Assembly: GCF_041435015.1 (NCBI RefSeq)
Contig: NZ_CP107989.1
Coordinates: 4,774,001-4,838,000, forward strand
Direction: 5' to 3'
Origin: Streptomyces canus
GTDB lineage: Bacteria; Actinomycetota; Actinomycetes; Streptomycetales; Streptomycetaceae
Length of the DNA stretch: 64,000 bases
The notes under the pieces were generated by a model, which worked only from the letters and a program-made list of their open reading frames with translations, searched no databases and was not told the DNA's origin. The translations under genes were made by a program, and so were the position numbers. Below are positions 51,089-61,223 of this stretch, in pieces. The first letter of the stretch is position 1; each line of letters opens with the position of its first letter.

Positions 51089-52372
51089 TTACAGGAACGA
51101 GTTGACCTCGATCGTCTCGTCCCGGCCCGGGCCCACGCCGATCGCGGAGATCGGGGCGCCGGACATCTCCTCCAGCGCCTTCACGTAGTCCTGGGCGTTC
51201 TTCGGCAGGTCGGAGAAGGACTTCGCCTTGGTGATGTCCTCGCTCCAGCCCGGGAGGTACTCGTAGACCGGCTTCGCGTGGTGGAAGTCGGTCTGGGAGT
51301 ACGGGAGCTCCTCGACGCGGCGGCCGTCGATCTCGTACGCGACACAGACCGGGATCTGCTCCCAGCCGGTGAGGACGTCGAGCTTGGTGAGGAAGAAGTC
51401 GGTGAGGCCGTTGACGCGGGTCGCGTACCGGGCGATCACCGCGTCGAACCAACCGCAGCGACGGTCACGGCCGGTGGTGACACCCCGCTCACCGCCGATG
51501 CGGCGCAGCGCGTCGCCGTCCTCGTCGAACAGCTCGGTCGGGAACGGGCCCGAGCCGACCCGGGTCGTGTACGCCTTGAGGATGCCGATGACCCGGCTGA
51601 TCTTCGTGGGGCCGACGCCCGCACCCGTGCAGGCACCGCCCGCGGTGGGGTTGCTGGAGGTGACGAAGGGGTACGTGCCGTGGTCGATGTCCAGGAGCGT
51701 GCCCTGGCCACCCTCGAACAGGACGACCTTGTCCTGCTCCAGGGCCTGGTTGAGCACCAGGACCGTGTCGGCGACGTAGGGCTTGAGCCGGTCCGCGTAG
51801 CCCAGCAGCTCCTCGACGACCTGCCCGACCTCTATGGCGCGGCGGTTGAAGACCTTGGTCAGGAGCTGGTTCTTGCCGTCGAGGGCCGCCTCGACCTTCT
51901 GGGTCAGGATCGACTCGTCGTACAGGTCCTGGATGCGGATGCCCACGCGATTGATCTTGTCGGCGTAGGTCGGTCCGATGCCGCGCCCCGTCGTGCCGAT
52001 CTTGCGCTTTCCGAGGAAGCGTTCCGTCACCTTGTCGACGGTGACGTTGTAGGGCGTGATGATGTGGGCGTTGCCGCTGATCAGGAGCTTGGAGGTGTCG
52101 ACGCCGCGGTCGTTCAGTCCGTTCAGCTCGGAGAACAGGACCGACGGATCGACGACGACACCGTTGCCGATGACCGGGGTGCACCCCGGAGACAGGATTC
52201 CGGAAGGGAGGAGGTGGAGGGCGTACTTCTGATCGCCCACGACTACCGTGTGGCCGGCGTTGTTGCCGCCCTGGTAGCGCACCACATAGTCCACCGAGCC
52301 ACCGAGCAGGTCGGTTGCCTTTCCCTTGCCTTCGTCACCCCACTGAGCACCGAGCAGCACAAGTGCGGGCAC
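51089..52372 (-). CDS. purA: Adenylosuccinate synthetase
   Basis: A 427-aa GTPase forming adenylosuccinate from IMP and aspartate in AMP synthesis. Conserved [16 protein letters not shown] (P-loop-like), [29 protein letters not shown] and [23 protein letters not shown] are all intact; RRCGWFDAV lies near the end. GTG 52372 has AAGGGG 9 bases before it. The 190-base leader contains a strong hairpin. Confidence 0.97.
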   Translation of the reverse strand: MPALVLLGAQWGDEGKGKATDLLGGSVDYVVRYQGGNNAGHTVVVGDQKYALHLLPSGILSPGCTPVIGNGVVVDPSVLFSELNGLNDRGVDTSKLLISGNAHIITPYNVTVDKVTERFLGKRKIGTTGRGIGPTYADKINRVGIRIQDLYDESILTQKVEAALDGKNQLLTKVFNRRAIEVGQVVEELLGYADRLKPYVADTVLVLNQALEQDKVVLFEGGQGTLLDIDHGTYPFVTSSNPTAGGACTGAGVGPTKISRVIGILKAYTTRVGSGPFPTELFDEDGDALRRIGGERGVTTGRDRRCGWFDAVIARYATRVNGLTDFFLTKLDVLTGWEQIPVCVAYEIDGRRVEELPYSQTDFHHAKPVYEYLPGWSEDITKAKSFSDLPKNAQDYVKALEEMSGAPISAIGVGPGRDETIEVNSFL

Positions 52373-52499
52373 GCGCGTACACCCCTTCCGGGCGGGGCAT
52401 GTCCAAGGTCGGGGGCGTACGCGTACGGTTCCTCCGTCGCGTGCACCACGGCCGTCGTCGGCCGCTGCCCGTCGAACCCGGATGCCCCGGAATAGACGA

Positions 52500-52527
52500 A
52501 GCCCCTGGCGCAATAGCGCAAGGGGCT
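52500..52527 (-). other. Hairpin in the purA leader
   Basis: GCCCCT-G-GCGC and GCGC-A-AGGGGC form an 11-bp stem with a single G/A mismatch and a 4-base AATA loop, about 130 bases ahead of the purA start on the minus strand. A minus-strand TAGCAT at 52540-52545 could be the -10 just upstream. Could be an attenuator or protein-binding site. Confidence 0.6.
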
Positions 52528-52560
52528 CTTGCACAAAGATGCTACCCGAGGAAGCGAGGC

Positions 52561-53409
52561 ATGGCCGAGGTGGCGACTTCCGCGACTTTTGATCACCTGC
52601 TGGTGGTGATCGACCCGGTCGCCCGGCAGACGGACGGCGAGTCCGTACGGATCGTGAAAGACGTGCTCAGCGCGGGTGCGGCGACGAAGGTGTGTCTGCC
52701 GGACGGGCCCGAGGAGTTCGCCCGGGCGCTGGCGCGGCGCGGCTCGCGGCGGCCGGTGGTCGTCGGCGACGACCGTGCGCTGATGCGGGCGGTGGTGCTG
52801 CTGCACCGGCAGCGGGAGCTGGCCGAATGTGCGCTGTCGGTGGTGCCGGTGGGGTCGGTCCTGGGCGTCGCCCATGCCCTCGGGGTGCCGACGGGGGCAG
52901 TGGCGGCCGCACGGGCGGTCCTGGACGGGGCCGAGCGGCGGCTGGACATGCTGGTGGACGACAGCGACGGGGTGGTCCTCGGCGCGCTGCGGATACCCGC
53001 GCTGGTCGCCCGGGAGGAGCCCGTGGAGGGCGCGCGGCCCTGGCTGCGGACCTGTCAGTCGCTCGTACGGACCCTGGTGCCGGCCCGTCCCGCCCGGGAG
53101 ACCGCGCCTGCCCTTCCGGGGCCCTCGCGGCTGCGGGTGGAGGTCGACGGGGTCACGCTGGTGGACCTGGACCAGCCCCTGGAGGCGGTCTCGGTGACCC
53201 CCGGCTCCGGCAACGGCCTGGCCTCCGTGGAGGTACGCCCGCTGTCGGTGGGCGCGGAGGCGTCCCCACTGCTGGCCACCGGCAGGACGGTGACCGTCAC
53301 CGGGGCGGATTTCCGCTACCGGGCGGACGCGGGGGTGGCGGGACCGGTACGGAGACGGACATGGACGGTGCGGGAGGGGGCGTTGGGGCTGGTGTTGCCG
53401 GGGCGGTGA
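52561..53409 (+). CDS. Degenerate diacylglycerol-kinase-like protein
   Basis: A 282-aa protein with the DAGK fold: [18 protein letters not shown] (strand and helix), [17 protein letters not shown] where GGDGT is expected, and [19 protein letters not shown] instead of the usual PxGTxNDfA. The loss of GGDGT points to a missing nucleotide-binding site, so kinase activity is unlikely. C-terminal half has the beta domain. ATG 52561 behind GAGGAAGCGAGGC. Divergent from purA. Confidence 0.75.
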   Translation: MAEVATSATFDHLLVVIDPVARQTDGESVRIVKDVLSAGAATKVCLPDGPEEFARALARRGSRRPVVVGDDRALMRAVVLLHRQRELAECALSVVPVGSVLGVAHALGVPTGAVAAARAVLDGAERRLDMLVDDSDGVVLGALRIPALVAREEPVEGARPWLRTCQSLVRTLVPARPARETAPALPGPSRLRVEVDGVTLVDLDQPLEAVSVTPGSGNGLASVEVRPLSVGAEASPLLATGRTVTVTGADFRYRADAGVAGPVRRRTWTVREGALGLVLPGR

Positions 53410-53455
53410 GGGGGAGCCAGGGGAAGCCACCATGTGCCCCCCGTCCTGGTCGGGG

Positions 53456-54199
53456 CTACCCCGGCAGTGCGTCCGTCTCGTCCTTCAGGGCCACCCCGGT
53501 CAGGCCCAGCTCCCTGGCCCTGGTCATCAGGCCCGCCAGCTTTTCCGCCGCCCCCGTGTACGACAGGCCCAGCGGTGGGCGGATGTTGGACAGGCAGTTG
53601 CGGTCGGCGTCCGTCGTCACTCCCGGGGTCGGCCGGTACGTCAGATACGCGCCCAGGGAGTCCGCCGCCGACATACCGGGCCGTTCACCGACCAGGACGA
53701 CGACCATCGCGGCGCCCATCGCCTGCGCGACGTCGTCGCCGAGGGCCACGCGGGCCTGTTCGGCCAGGACGACGGGAGCGAGGCGCCAGTCCTCGAGGCG
53801 GGCCGCCGTCTCCCGCACCACCGCCGCCGCGTGCTCGTGCACCGCCCGGCTGGACAGCCCGTCGGCGACCACGAAGACCGCGTCCCACTCCCCCGCGGGC
53901 AGATGGGCCCGGTCCAGGGGGTCGAGGCGGCGGCCCAGGTCCGGTCGCTGGAGGTAGGTGAGCCGGTCCGGAGCCGAGCTGCGCACCCGTACCGTCGGCG
54001 TCCCGGCCAGCCCCGCCGCGATCACGTCGGGCTCGAACGGCGAGTGCACGGCGTCCCGGGCGGCCGCGTGCGCCGCCTGCAGTTCCAGGCGGTGCCGGGT
54101 GGGGAGCGCGGAGCCGGCGCGGCCGAGGCCGATGCGGGCCTGGGTGCGCTGCCGCAGCGACGACCACAACTCGCTCGTCTGTACGGCCACTTCACTCAC
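53456..54199 (-). CDS. eutC: Ethanolamine ammonia-lyase, small subunit
   Basis: A 247-aa partner of EutB: TQARIGLGRAGSALPTRHRLELQAAHAAARDAV, then DAVFVVADGLSSRAVHEHA and VVLVGERPGMSAADSLGAYLTY and ADRNCLSNIRP, all standard for EutC, which completes the AdoCbl site. GTG start overlaps the eutB stop (GTGA). No microcompartment genes are in the window. Confidence 0.95.
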   Translation of the reverse strand: MSEVAVQTSELWSSLRQRTQARIGLGRAGSALPTRHRLELQAAHAAARDAVHSPFEPDVIAAGLAGTPTVRVRSSAPDRLTYLQRPDLGRRLDPLDRAHLPAGEWDAVFVVADGLSSRAVHEHAAAVVRETAARLEDWRLAPVVLAEQARVALGDDVAQAMGAAMVVVLVGERPGMSAADSLGAYLTYRPTPGVTTDADRNCLSNIRPPLGLSYTGAAEKLAGLMTRARELGLTGVALKDETDALPG

Positions 54200-55587
54200 G
54201 CCGCCAGCTCCTTCCCGATGGCAGTCAGCGGGTGGGCCGCTCCGGTCGTCTCGCGGATCCCGCCCTTCTCGTCCAGCAGCCCGATCGAGTCGAGCCAGCT
54301 CTCGAACTCCGGTGCCGGGCGCAGCCCCAGGACCTCCCGGAGGTACAACGCGTCGTGGTACGAGGCGGACTGGTAGTTGAGCATGATGTCGTCGCCGCCC
54401 GGGGTGCAGATCACGAAGGACGCGCCGGCCACGCCGAGCATCGTGAGCATCGTGGCGATGTCGTCGTCGTCCGCGTCGGCGTGGTTGGTGTAGCAGATGT
54501 CCAGCCCCATGGGCAGGCCGAGGAGTTTGCCGCAGAAGTGGTCCTCCAGGGCGGCGCGCAGGATCTGCCGGCCGTCGTAGAGGTACTCCGGGCCGATGAA
54601 GCCGACGACGGTGTTCACGAGCAGCGGGTCGTAGCGCCGCGCCACCGCGTACGCCCGGGCCTCCACCGTCTGCTGGTCCACCCCGTGGTGCGCGCCCGCC
54701 GACAGAGCGCTGCCCTGCCCGGTCTCGAAGTACATGACGTTGTGGCCGACCGTGCCCCGCTCCAGGGCCAGGGCGGCCTCGTACGCGTCGTCGAGCAGCC
54801 CCAGCGTCACCCCGAAGGACGCGTTCGCCGTCTGCGTCCCCGCGATCGACTGGAAGACCAGGTCCACCGGGGCGCCCCGGGACATCAGGTCCACGCTCGT
54901 CGTGACATGGCACAGCACACAGGACTGGGTGGGGATCGCGTACCTCTGGATCACCCCGTCGAGCAGTTCCAGCAGGTCCCGTACCGCCTTGGGGCTGTCG
55001 GTCGCCGGGTTGATGCCGATCACCGCGTCGCCGGAGCCCAGCAGCAGTCCGTCGAGGAGGGCCGCCGCCACGCCCGCCGGATCGTCGGTGGGATGGTTGG
55101 GCTGGAGCCGGGTCGCCAGCCGTCCCGGCAGCCCGATCGTCGAGCGGAACGCGGTGACCACGCGCACCTTGCGGGCCACCGCGACCAGGTCCGCGTTGCC
55201 CATCAGCTTGGAGACCGCGGCGACCATCTCGGGCGTGAGGCCGGGCGCGAGGGCGGCCAGCGCCCCCGCGTCGGCTCCGGGAGACAGCAGCCACTCCCGG
55301 AACTCGCCCACCGTCAGCCCCGCCACCGGCGCGAAGGCGGCCGTGTCGTGCGTGTCGAGGATCAGCCGTGTCACGTCGTCCGTCTCGTACGGGATCAGCG
55401 GCTCGGCCAGGAACTCCGCGAGCGGCACGTCCGCCAGCGCCCAGCGCGCGGCCACCCGCTCCTGTTCGGACGCGGCAGCGAGTCCCGCGAGCCGGTCGCC
55501 GGAACGTTCGGGACTCGCGGCGGCGAGCAGACGGGCGAGGGTGTCGAAGCGGTGGTGTCGACCGCCGAGAACGGACGTGTAGCTCAT
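54196..55587 (-). CDS. eutB: Ethanolamine ammonia-lyase, large subunit
   Basis: A 463-aa TIM-barrel enzyme converting ethanolamine to acetaldehyde and ammonia with adenosylcobalamin. Conserved AVSKLMGNADLVAVARKVRVVTAFR, GDAVIGINPATDSP, QSCVLCHVTTSVD, FQSIAGTQTANASFG, GPEYLYDGRQILRAALED and LGLPMGLDICYTNHADADDDD are visible. ATG 55587 is preferred over a later or earlier start because SYTSVLGGRHHRFD begins the conserved region. It is divergent from the APC permease that probably imports the substrate. Confidence 0.96.
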   Translation of the reverse strand: MSYTSVLGGRHHRFDTLARLLAAASPERSGDRLAGLAAASEQERVAARWALADVPLAEFLAEPLIPYETDDVTRLILDTHDTAAFAPVAGLTVGEFREWLLSPGADAGALAALAPGLTPEMVAAVSKLMGNADLVAVARKVRVVTAFRSTIGLPGRLATRLQPNHPTDDPAGVAAALLDGLLLGSGDAVIGINPATDSPKAVRDLLELLDGVIQRYAIPTQSCVLCHVTTSVDLMSRGAPVDLVFQSIAGTQTANASFGVTLGLLDDAYEAALALERGTVGHNVMYFETGQGSALSAGAHHGVDQQTVEARAYAVARRYDPLLVNTVVGFIGPEYLYDGRQILRAALEDHFCGKLLGLPMGLDICYTNHADADDDDIATMLTMLGVAGASFVICTPGGDDIMLNYQSASYHDALYLREVLGLRPAPEFESWLDSIGLLDEKGGIRETTGAAHPLTAIGKELAA

Positions 55588-55617
55588 GCCGACGACGCTA
55601 CGAGCCGCGTGTTGCCG

Positions 55618-55637
55618 CCAGATTTCTAAAGGTCTGG
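55618..55637. promoter_or_regulatory. Inverted repeat in the eutB-permease intergenic region
   Basis: CCAGA (55618-55622) and TCTGG (55633-55637) with TTT/AAA inside form an imperfect palindrome between the divergent ethanolamine genes. A TTGACA at 55638 overlaps it. Candidate control site for both directions. Confidence 0.4.
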
Positions 55638-55736
55638 TTGACAAACATTTAACGCCCCGAGACCCTTGCTCGACTTATTCGGGCTACAGAGTTCCGGTTC
55701 GGCACGTAGTGGACGGACAAGGAGAGGGGCCACCCG

Positions 55737-57245
55737 ATGGCAGTGGACGAGGGAGTCGCCCCGGCGGCCGGGACGGACGAGGAAGGCACGGTTCACCGGC
55801 TGAAGCCCAACGCCATCGGCCTGCTCGGCGTGGTCTTCATGGCCGTGGCGACCGCCGCGCCGATCACCGCGATGACGGGCAACGTGCCCTTCATGGTGTC
55901 GGCGGGCAACGGCATCGGCGCGCCCGCGAGCTATCTCGTCGCAATGGTCGTCCTGGCAATCTTTTCGGTCGGCTTCACCTCGATGGCGAAGCACATCACC
56001 TCGACCGGCGCCTTCTACGGCTTCATCTCCTACGGCCTGGGCCGCACGGCGGGCCTCGCCTCGGGACTGCTCGCCACCTTCGCGTACGTCGTCTTCGAAC
56101 CGGCGCTCATCGGCATCTTCTCGACGTTCGCGACGGGGACGCTGAAGGACCAGACCGGGGTGCACATCCCCTGGTGGGCGTTCGCGGTCCTGATGCTCGC
56201 GGTCAACGCGATGGGCACCTGGTTCGGTGTCTCGGTCGCCGAGAAGCTCCTCGTCGTCCTCCTGGCCACCGAGGTGACGATCCTCGCCGCGATGGCGGTC
56301 TCGGTCGCCATCCACGGCGGCGGCCCGAACGGCTTCAGCCTCGACCCCGTCAACCCGGTCAACGCCTTCAAGGGCACGTCCGCCGGTCTCGGCCTCTTCT
56401 TCGCCTTCTGGTCGTGGGTCGGTTTCGAGTCGACGGCGATGTACGGCGAGGAGTCCCGCAACCCGAAGAAGATCATCCCCAAGGCGACGATGATCTCCGT
56501 CCTGGGCGTCGGCGTCTTCTACGTCTTCGTCTCCTGGATGGCCATCTCGGGCACCGGCGAGTCCAAGGCCGTCGAGGTCGCCACCGCCAACCCGCTGCAG
56601 CTCTTCTTCGGCCCGACCGAGCAGTACGTCGGCCACTGGGCGGTCGACGTCATGCAGTGGCTGATGATCACCGGCTCGCTGGCCTGCGGCATGGCCTTCC
56701 ACAACTGCGCCGCACGCTACATGTACGCGCTGGGCCGCGAGGGCGTCCTGCCCTCGCTGAAGCACACGGTCGGCCGCACCCACCCCCGGCACGGCTCTCC
56801 GCACGTCGCGGGCCTGGTGCAGACGGTCGTGACCGCCGTACTCCTGCTGGCGTTCTGGGCGGCCGGCAAGGACCCGTACAGCGGCACGTACGTCCTGCTC
56901 GCCATCCTCGGCACCATGGCGATCCTGATCGTGCAGGCCGTGTGCTCCTTCGCGGTGCTGGCGTACTTCCGCACGCACCACCCGGAGAGCCGGCACTGGT
57001 TCCGGACCCTCACGGCCCCGCTGGTCGGCGGCATCGCCATGCTCGCCGTGGTCGTCCTGCTGGTCTCCAACATGGGCGCGGCGGCCGGCACGGAGTCCGG
57101 TTCGCTGGTGCTGAAGGCCACGCCGTGGCTGGTGGCGGCCGTCGCGGCGCTCGGCATCGGGTACGCGCAGTACCTGAAGCGGCGGTCGCCCGAGCGGTAT
57201 CTGCTGCTGGGGCGGACGGTGCTGGAGGAGACCAAGGAACGCTAG
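55737..57245 (+). CDS. APC-superfamily amine/amino-acid permease
   Basis: A 502-aa membrane protein with about 12 spans. The APC motif GLLGVVFMAVATAAPITAM near the start (unwound TM1) and FFAFWSWVGFESTAMYGEES in TM6 fit H+-coupled amino acid or amine transporters. It lies opposite eutBC and is probably the ethanolamine (or related) importer; the specificity is inferred. ATG 55737 has GGAGAGGGG. Confidence 0.9.
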   Translation: MAVDEGVAPAAGTDEEGTVHRLKPNAIGLLGVVFMAVATAAPITAMTGNVPFMVSAGNGIGAPASYLVAMVVLAIFSVGFTSMAKHITSTGAFYGFISYGLGRTAGLASGLLATFAYVVFEPALIGIFSTFATGTLKDQTGVHIPWWAFAVLMLAVNAMGTWFGVSVAEKLLVVLLATEVTILAAMAVSVAIHGGGPNGFSLDPVNPVNAFKGTSAGLGLFFAFWSWVGFESTAMYGEESRNPKKIIPKATMISVLGVGVFYVFVSWMAISGTGESKAVEVATANPLQLFFGPTEQYVGHWAVDVMQWLMITGSLACGMAFHNCAARYMYALGREGVLPSLKHTVGRTHPRHGSPHVAGLVQTVVTAVLLLAFWAAGKDPYSGTYVLLAILGTMAILIVQAVCSFAVLAYFRTHHPESRHWFRTLTAPLVGGIAMLAVVVLLVSNMGAAAGTESGSLVLKATPWLVAAVAALGIGYAQYLKRRSPERYLLLGRTVLEETKER

Positions 57246-57730
57246 GTGCCGAAGAGCTTGGCGCGGTGGGCCGTCCACCGCTCCATCATCTGGGCGACGT
57301 CCTTCTCGATGAACTCGAAGAACGCGAGGGTCTCGGCCAGCCTGTGTCCCGCCGGAGTCTCGGCGCCCAGGCTGGCCACCCCCTCGCGCAGGGCGTCCTC
57401 CCAGCGTTTGATGATCGCCTCGCGGTTGGTGAGCGCCTGGTACCACTGGTCGGAGTGGACCCGGTACCGCTCCCGCCGCGAGCCGGGCTCCCGCTCGCGC
57501 GACAGCATGTGCACCTGCGCCAGGTAGCGCACCGCCCCGGACACGGCCGCTGGGCTGACCTGGAGTCGCTGGCCCAGTTCGGCGGAGGTCAGGGCTCCGC
57601 TGTCGGACGCGAGCAGCGCCGAGAAGACCCGGGCCGGCATACGCGACAGCCCCGCCTCGACGAGCTGCGCCGCGAAGCGCTCCACGAACCGTGAGACCGC
57701 CTCCGGGTCCCGCTCCACCGCATCCGTCAT
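57242..57730 (-). CDS. GbsR/MarR-family regulator
   Basis: A 162-aa winged-helix protein. HTH SGALTSAELGQRLQVSPAAVSGAVRYLAQVHMLSRER followed by RRERYRVHSDQWYQAL and a C-terminal helical dimerisation part (FIEKDVAQMMERWTAHR). The ATG at 57730 has GGGTGG 7 bases before it; GTG 57739 is an alternative. It is divergent from the ABC transporter genes, with an 11-bp inverted repeat between them, so it probably represses them. Confidence 0.92.
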   Translation of the reverse strand: MTDAVERDPEAVSRFVERFAAQLVEAGLSRMPARVFSALLASDSGALTSAELGQRLQVSPAAVSGAVRYLAQVHMLSREREPGSRRERYRVHSDQWYQALTNREAIIKRWEDALREGVASLGAETPAGHRLAETLAFFEFIEKDVAQMMERWTAHRAKLFGT

Positions 57731-57754
57731 GGTCACCACCCTAACGGGGCTTCA

Positions 57755-57793
57755 TACGCTTCCTTAACTTCACAAAATTCTGAAGGAAGCGTA
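57755..57793. promoter_or_regulatory. Operator-like inverted repeat between gbsR-type gene and ABC genes
   Basis: TACGCTTCCTT (57755-57765) and AAGGAAGCGTA (57783-57793) are perfect complements around a 17-base AT-rich spacer that itself contains CTTCA...TGAAG. This is the probable binding site of the GbsR-like protein, covering both promoters. Confidence 0.75.
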
Positions 57794-57804
57794 CGTTCTG
57801 AAGC

Positions 57805-58701
57805 ATGACGAAGGCAATCACGGTCTCCGGGCTCCACAAGTCGTTCGGGAAGACCCACGCCCTCGACGGCCTCGACCTGGACGTCGAGACCGGCGAGGTG
57901 CACGGCTTCCTCGGCCCCAACGGCTCCGGCAAGTCCACCACCATCCGCATCCTGCTCGGCCTGCTGCGCGCCGACTCCGGCGCCGCGCAGGTGCTCGGCC
58001 GCGACCCGTGGGCCGACGCGGTCGAGGTGCACCGCCGGATCGCCTACGTCCCGGGGGACGTGACGCTGTGGCGCAACCTCTCCGGCGGTGAGGTCATCGA
58101 CCTCTACGGCCGTCTGCGCGGAGGTCTCGACGCCAAGAGGCGAGCCGACCTGATCGAACGCTTCGAGCTGGACCCCACCAAGAAGGGCCGCACCTACTCG
58201 AAAGGCAACCGCCAGAAGGTCGCCCTGGTCGCCGCGTTCGCCTCGGACGTGGACCTGCTGATACTGGACGAGCCGACCTCGGGCCTGGATCCGCTGATGG
58301 AGGAGGTCTTCCAGCGCTGTGTCGAGGAGGAGCGGGACCGCGGCCGCACGGTCCTGCTGTCGTCCCACATCCTCAGCGAGGTAGAGGAGTTGTGCGACCG
58401 GGTGAGCATCATCCGGCGCGGCCGCACGGTCGAGACGGGCTCCCTCGCCGACCTGCGCCACCTGACCCGCACCAGCGTCACGGCCGAACTCGCGGGCGCC
58501 CCCAACGGGTTGGCACAGCTGCCGGGCGTCCACGACCTCGACGTCCAGGGCCATCGGGTCCGGCTGCAGGTGGACACGGAGCAACTCGACGCGGTGCTGA
58601 GGCAGTTGAGCGAGTCCGGAGTGCGCTCGCTGACCTCGACGCCGCCGACGCTGGAGGAACTGTTCCTGCGGCACTACCAGGACGAGGAGGCCACGTCATG
58701 A
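57805..58701 (+). CDS. ABC transporter ATP-binding protein
   Basis: A 298-aa NBD: Walker [10 protein letters not shown], the Q-loop region [12 protein letters not shown], signature-like [15 protein letters not shown] and Walker [18 protein letters not shown]; the H-loop His is in [11 protein letters not shown]. It is most like drug/antibiotic-resistance NBDs fused to no domain. Its stop overlaps the permease start (ATGA). Energises the adjacent permease. Confidence 0.95.
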   Translation: MTKAITVSGLHKSFGKTHALDGLDLDVETGEVHGFLGPNGSGKSTTIRILLGLLRADSGAAQVLGRDPWADAVEVHRRIAYVPGDVTLWRNLSGGEVIDLYGRLRGGLDAKRRADLIERFELDPTKKGRTYSKGNRQKVALVAAFASDVDLLILDEPTSGLDPLMEEVFQRCVEEERDRGRTVLLSSHILSEVEELCDRVSIIRRGRTVETGSLADLRHLTRTSVTAELAGAPNGLAQLPGVHDLDVQGHRVRLQVDTEQLDAVLRQLSESGVRSLTSTPPTLEELFLRHYQDEEATS

Positions 58702-60266
58702 CCTCCCTGGTGGGCACGGGCGTCCTGCTCCGCTTCAACCTGCGCCGCGACCGGCTGATGATCCCGGCGTGGGTGGCGGTGAACACCCTGATGGTCCTGT
58801 CGATGCCGAACACCCTCAGGGGCCTGTACGGCACCGAGGCCGAGCGCGCCGACCTGCTGCACCAGGTGGCCACCAACTCCTCCTTCCGCGCGCTGATCGG
58901 CCCCGTCTTCGACGACTCCCTCGGCGCCCTCACCGCCTGGCGCGTCGGCGTCTACGCGGGGGCGCTCGCCGCCGTCACCGGTCTCCTGGTCGTCGTACGC
59001 CACACCCGTGACGAGGAGGAGTCCGGCCGGCAGGAGTTGATCGCCTCCGGTGTGGTGGGCCGCCGCGCCTCACTGACGGCCGCGCTGCTGGCGGCGGCGG
59101 TGGCGAGCGGTGTGCCGGCCCTGCTGGTGACGGCGGGTCTGGCGGGCCAGGGAGTGGTGGGCGCGCTGGCGTTCGGCCTGGGGCTCGCCGCCGTGGGCAT
59201 GCTCTTCGCCACGACGGCGGCGATCGTCGCGCAACTGACGGAGAGCGCCCGGCTGGCGCGGGGCCTGACGGCGGCAGTACTGGGCCTGGCCTTCGTGCTC
59301 AGGGCGTCGGGGGACTCGGCGTCCACCGACGGGTCGTCCGTCCTGACCTGGCTGTCGCCGCTCGGGTGGCTGTCGCAGTTGCGCCCCTTCGCGGGTGAAC
59401 GCTGGTGGGTGCTGCTGCTGTTCGCGGCGGCGATCGCGGCCCAGGGTGCGCTGGCCTACGTCCTCGCGGGACGCAGGGACGTGGGCATGAGCTTCGTGCC
59501 GACGCGCCCGGGACCTCCTGTCGGCCGCCTGGGCACGTCGGGCGGGCTGGCCTGGCGGCTGCAGCGGGGCGCCGTGCTCGGCTGGTCGGTCGGCTTCTTC
59601 CTGGCCGGGGTGGTCTACGGCGGTCTGACGGACGGCGTGGCCGACCTGGTGGGCGACAACGAGAAGGCCCGCGAGATCTTCGAGCGGATGGGCGGACAGT
59701 CCGGGATCACGGATGCCTTCCTCGCCTCGATGACCGGGATGCTGGGGCTGGTGGCCACGCTGTACGTCGTCGCGTCGGTGCTGCGGCTGCACGGCGAGGA
59801 GACGTCGATGCGGGCGGAACCGGTGCTGGCGAACGCGGTGGGCCGCCTGCGGTGGGCCTCGGGCCACCTGGTGATCGCCTTCGGAGGCTCCGCGCTCATC
59901 ATGCTGCTCGCGGGTCTCGGCTTCGCCGTGGGCTACGGCAAGGAGGTCGGCCCCGTCCTGGGCGCGTGCCTGGTGCAGGTGGCCGCGGTGTGGGTGGTCG
60001 GCGGCCTGACGGTCCTGCTGTACGGCCTGGCCCCGCGCGTCGCTCCCCTGGCCTGGGGAGTCGCCGGGGCGGTGCTCCTGATCGGCTGGGTCGGCCCGGC
60101 GTTGGACGTCCCGCAGACCGTCCTGGACCTCTCCCCCTTCGGCCACCTGCCGAAGCTGCCGGGAGGAGAGATGGAGTGGGGGCCGGTGCTGGTGCTGCTC
60201 GTTGTTGCGGCGGTCCTGGTAACGGGGGGCTTGGCGGGGTTGCGGCGCCGGGACATGACGACCTGA
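58698..60266 (+). CDS. ABC exporter permease
   Basis: A 522-aa membrane protein with about 12 spans in two internally similar halves ([14 protein letters not shown] / [15 protein letters not shown] as starts), like ABC-2-type exporters with a fused double permease. An [18 protein letters not shown] cytosolic loop follows the early TMs. It forms with the NBD a drug or toxin exporter. The substrate is unknown. Confidence 0.9.
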   Translation: MTSLVGTGVLLRFNLRRDRLMIPAWVAVNTLMVLSMPNTLRGLYGTEAERADLLHQVATNSSFRALIGPVFDDSLGALTAWRVGVYAGALAAVTGLLVVVRHTRDEEESGRQELIASGVVGRRASLTAALLAAAVASGVPALLVTAGLAGQGVVGALAFGLGLAAVGMLFATTAAIVAQLTESARLARGLTAAVLGLAFVLRASGDSASTDGSSVLTWLSPLGWLSQLRPFAGERWWVLLLFAAAIAAQGALAYVLAGRRDVGMSFVPTRPGPPVGRLGTSGGLAWRLQRGAVLGWSVGFFLAGVVYGGLTDGVADLVGDNEKAREIFERMGGQSGITDAFLASMTGMLGLVATLYVVASVLRLHGEETSMRAEPVLANAVGRLRWASGHLVIAFGGSALIMLLAGLGFAVGYGKEVGPVLGACLVQVAAVWVVGGLTVLLYGLAPRVAPLAWGVAGAVLLIGWVGPALDVPQTVLDLSPFGHLPKLPGGEMEWGPVLVLLVVAAVLVTGGLAGLRRRDMTT

Positions 60267-60298
60267 ACCACGGGCCGGGAACGCTCGTCCCTTCAGAC

Positions 60299-60553
60299 AT
60301 GAAACGGCATGGGGACGGATTGACCTGCGGGGGCTGTGCGCTGTCGGCGGCGGGGGCGACAGCGGCCCCGCTGCTGTGGCTGTCGATGCCCCGCACCCAG
60401 CGCCACCTGGGCGGCGGCTTCGAGAACGAGGGCATGGACCTCACGGTCCTGCTGACGGAGCTGCCCCTCGTGATCCTCGGGGGAGCGTTCCTGCCCCTAC
60501 TCGCCCTCACTGTGTCGGCCCGGCTGCGGGAACGGCGACGGAATGCGCGCTGA
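60299..60553 (+). CDS. Small membrane protein (84 aa)
   Basis: ATG 60299, 32 bases after the permease. Two hydrophobic spans (GCALSAAGATAAPLLWLSM and LTVLLTELPLVILGGAFLPLLALTV) and a basic tail. A CGGC motif is near the start. No family recognised. It may be co-transcribed with the ABC genes. Confidence 0.6.
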   Translation: MKRHGDGLTCGGCALSAAGATAAPLLWLSMPRTQRHLGGGFENEGMDLTVLLTELPLVILGGAFLPLLALTVSARLRERRRNAR

Positions 60554-60564
60554 GCGACTGGGGG

Positions 60565-61158
60565 TCAATCGACGTACTGCTTGAGTTTCTCGGTGTCGAG
60601 TTCGATGTCGAGGGGCTGGGGGAGCAGGAGCTGCACGCCGAAAGGCACAGTGCGGCTGTCGCGGTAGCCGACACCCGGATCCGGGTCGCTGTACAGCTTT
60701 ACCGTGCAGGCGTTGCGGTCGATCAACAGGTAGAACGGGATACCCGCCGCCCCGTACGCGACGGGCTTCTCCTGGCGGTGACGCCGGTCGGTGTCGGAGT
60801 CGTACGACGTGACCTCGAGCACCAGGAGCACACCGCTCGGGTCGGCCCACTCACCGTGTCCGGCGAAGTGATCCTCGGGCACCAGCACCGCGTCGGGACG
60901 GGCCCGGCCCTCGCGGTACTTCTCGACCCTCAGACCCTGCCCCTGGTACAGGTCCAGATCGGGCCTCGCACGCATGCAGCGCTTGCCCAGCCACACGATG
61001 ACGCTGTTGTGGTCACCATCGGCCACCTTCTTGACCCCGATCCGCCCGTTGATGAACTCCAACCTGACGGCGTCGTCGGTCTCCTTGGCCGCGAAAGCGG
61101 CAATCCTCTCGAACTCCTCCACCGACATCTGGGGCGTCTGCACTGTGCGCTCTGCCAT
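60565..61158 (-). CDS. Uma2-family (DUF820) nuclease-like protein
   Basis: A 197-aa restriction-endonuclease-fold protein. EFINGRIGVKKVADGDHN opens the fold, ARPDAVLVPED and VLEVTSYDSDTDRRHRQEKPVAYGAAGIPFYLLID supply the D...E-x-K-type residues (the last Lys of EKP). These are abundant in Streptomyces and cyanobacteria; function unknown. It starts at ATG 61158 downstream of the P450 gene on the same strand. Confidence 0.9.
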   Translation of the reverse strand: MAERTVQTPQMSVEEFERIAAFAAKETDDAVRLEFINGRIGVKKVADGDHNSVIVWLGKRCMRARPDLDLYQGQGLRVEKYREGRARPDAVLVPEDHFAGHGEWADPSGVLLVLEVTSYDSDTDRRHRQEKPVAYGAAGIPFYLLIDRNACTVKLYSDPDPGVGYRDSRTVPFGVQLLLPQPLDIELDTEKLKQYVD

Positions 61159-61223
61159 AACGGTGATGGTGCACCCCCTCTCAGGCTGTGGCCAGTGTGG
61201 CGAGCCTCAGACGAAGGGCGTGC

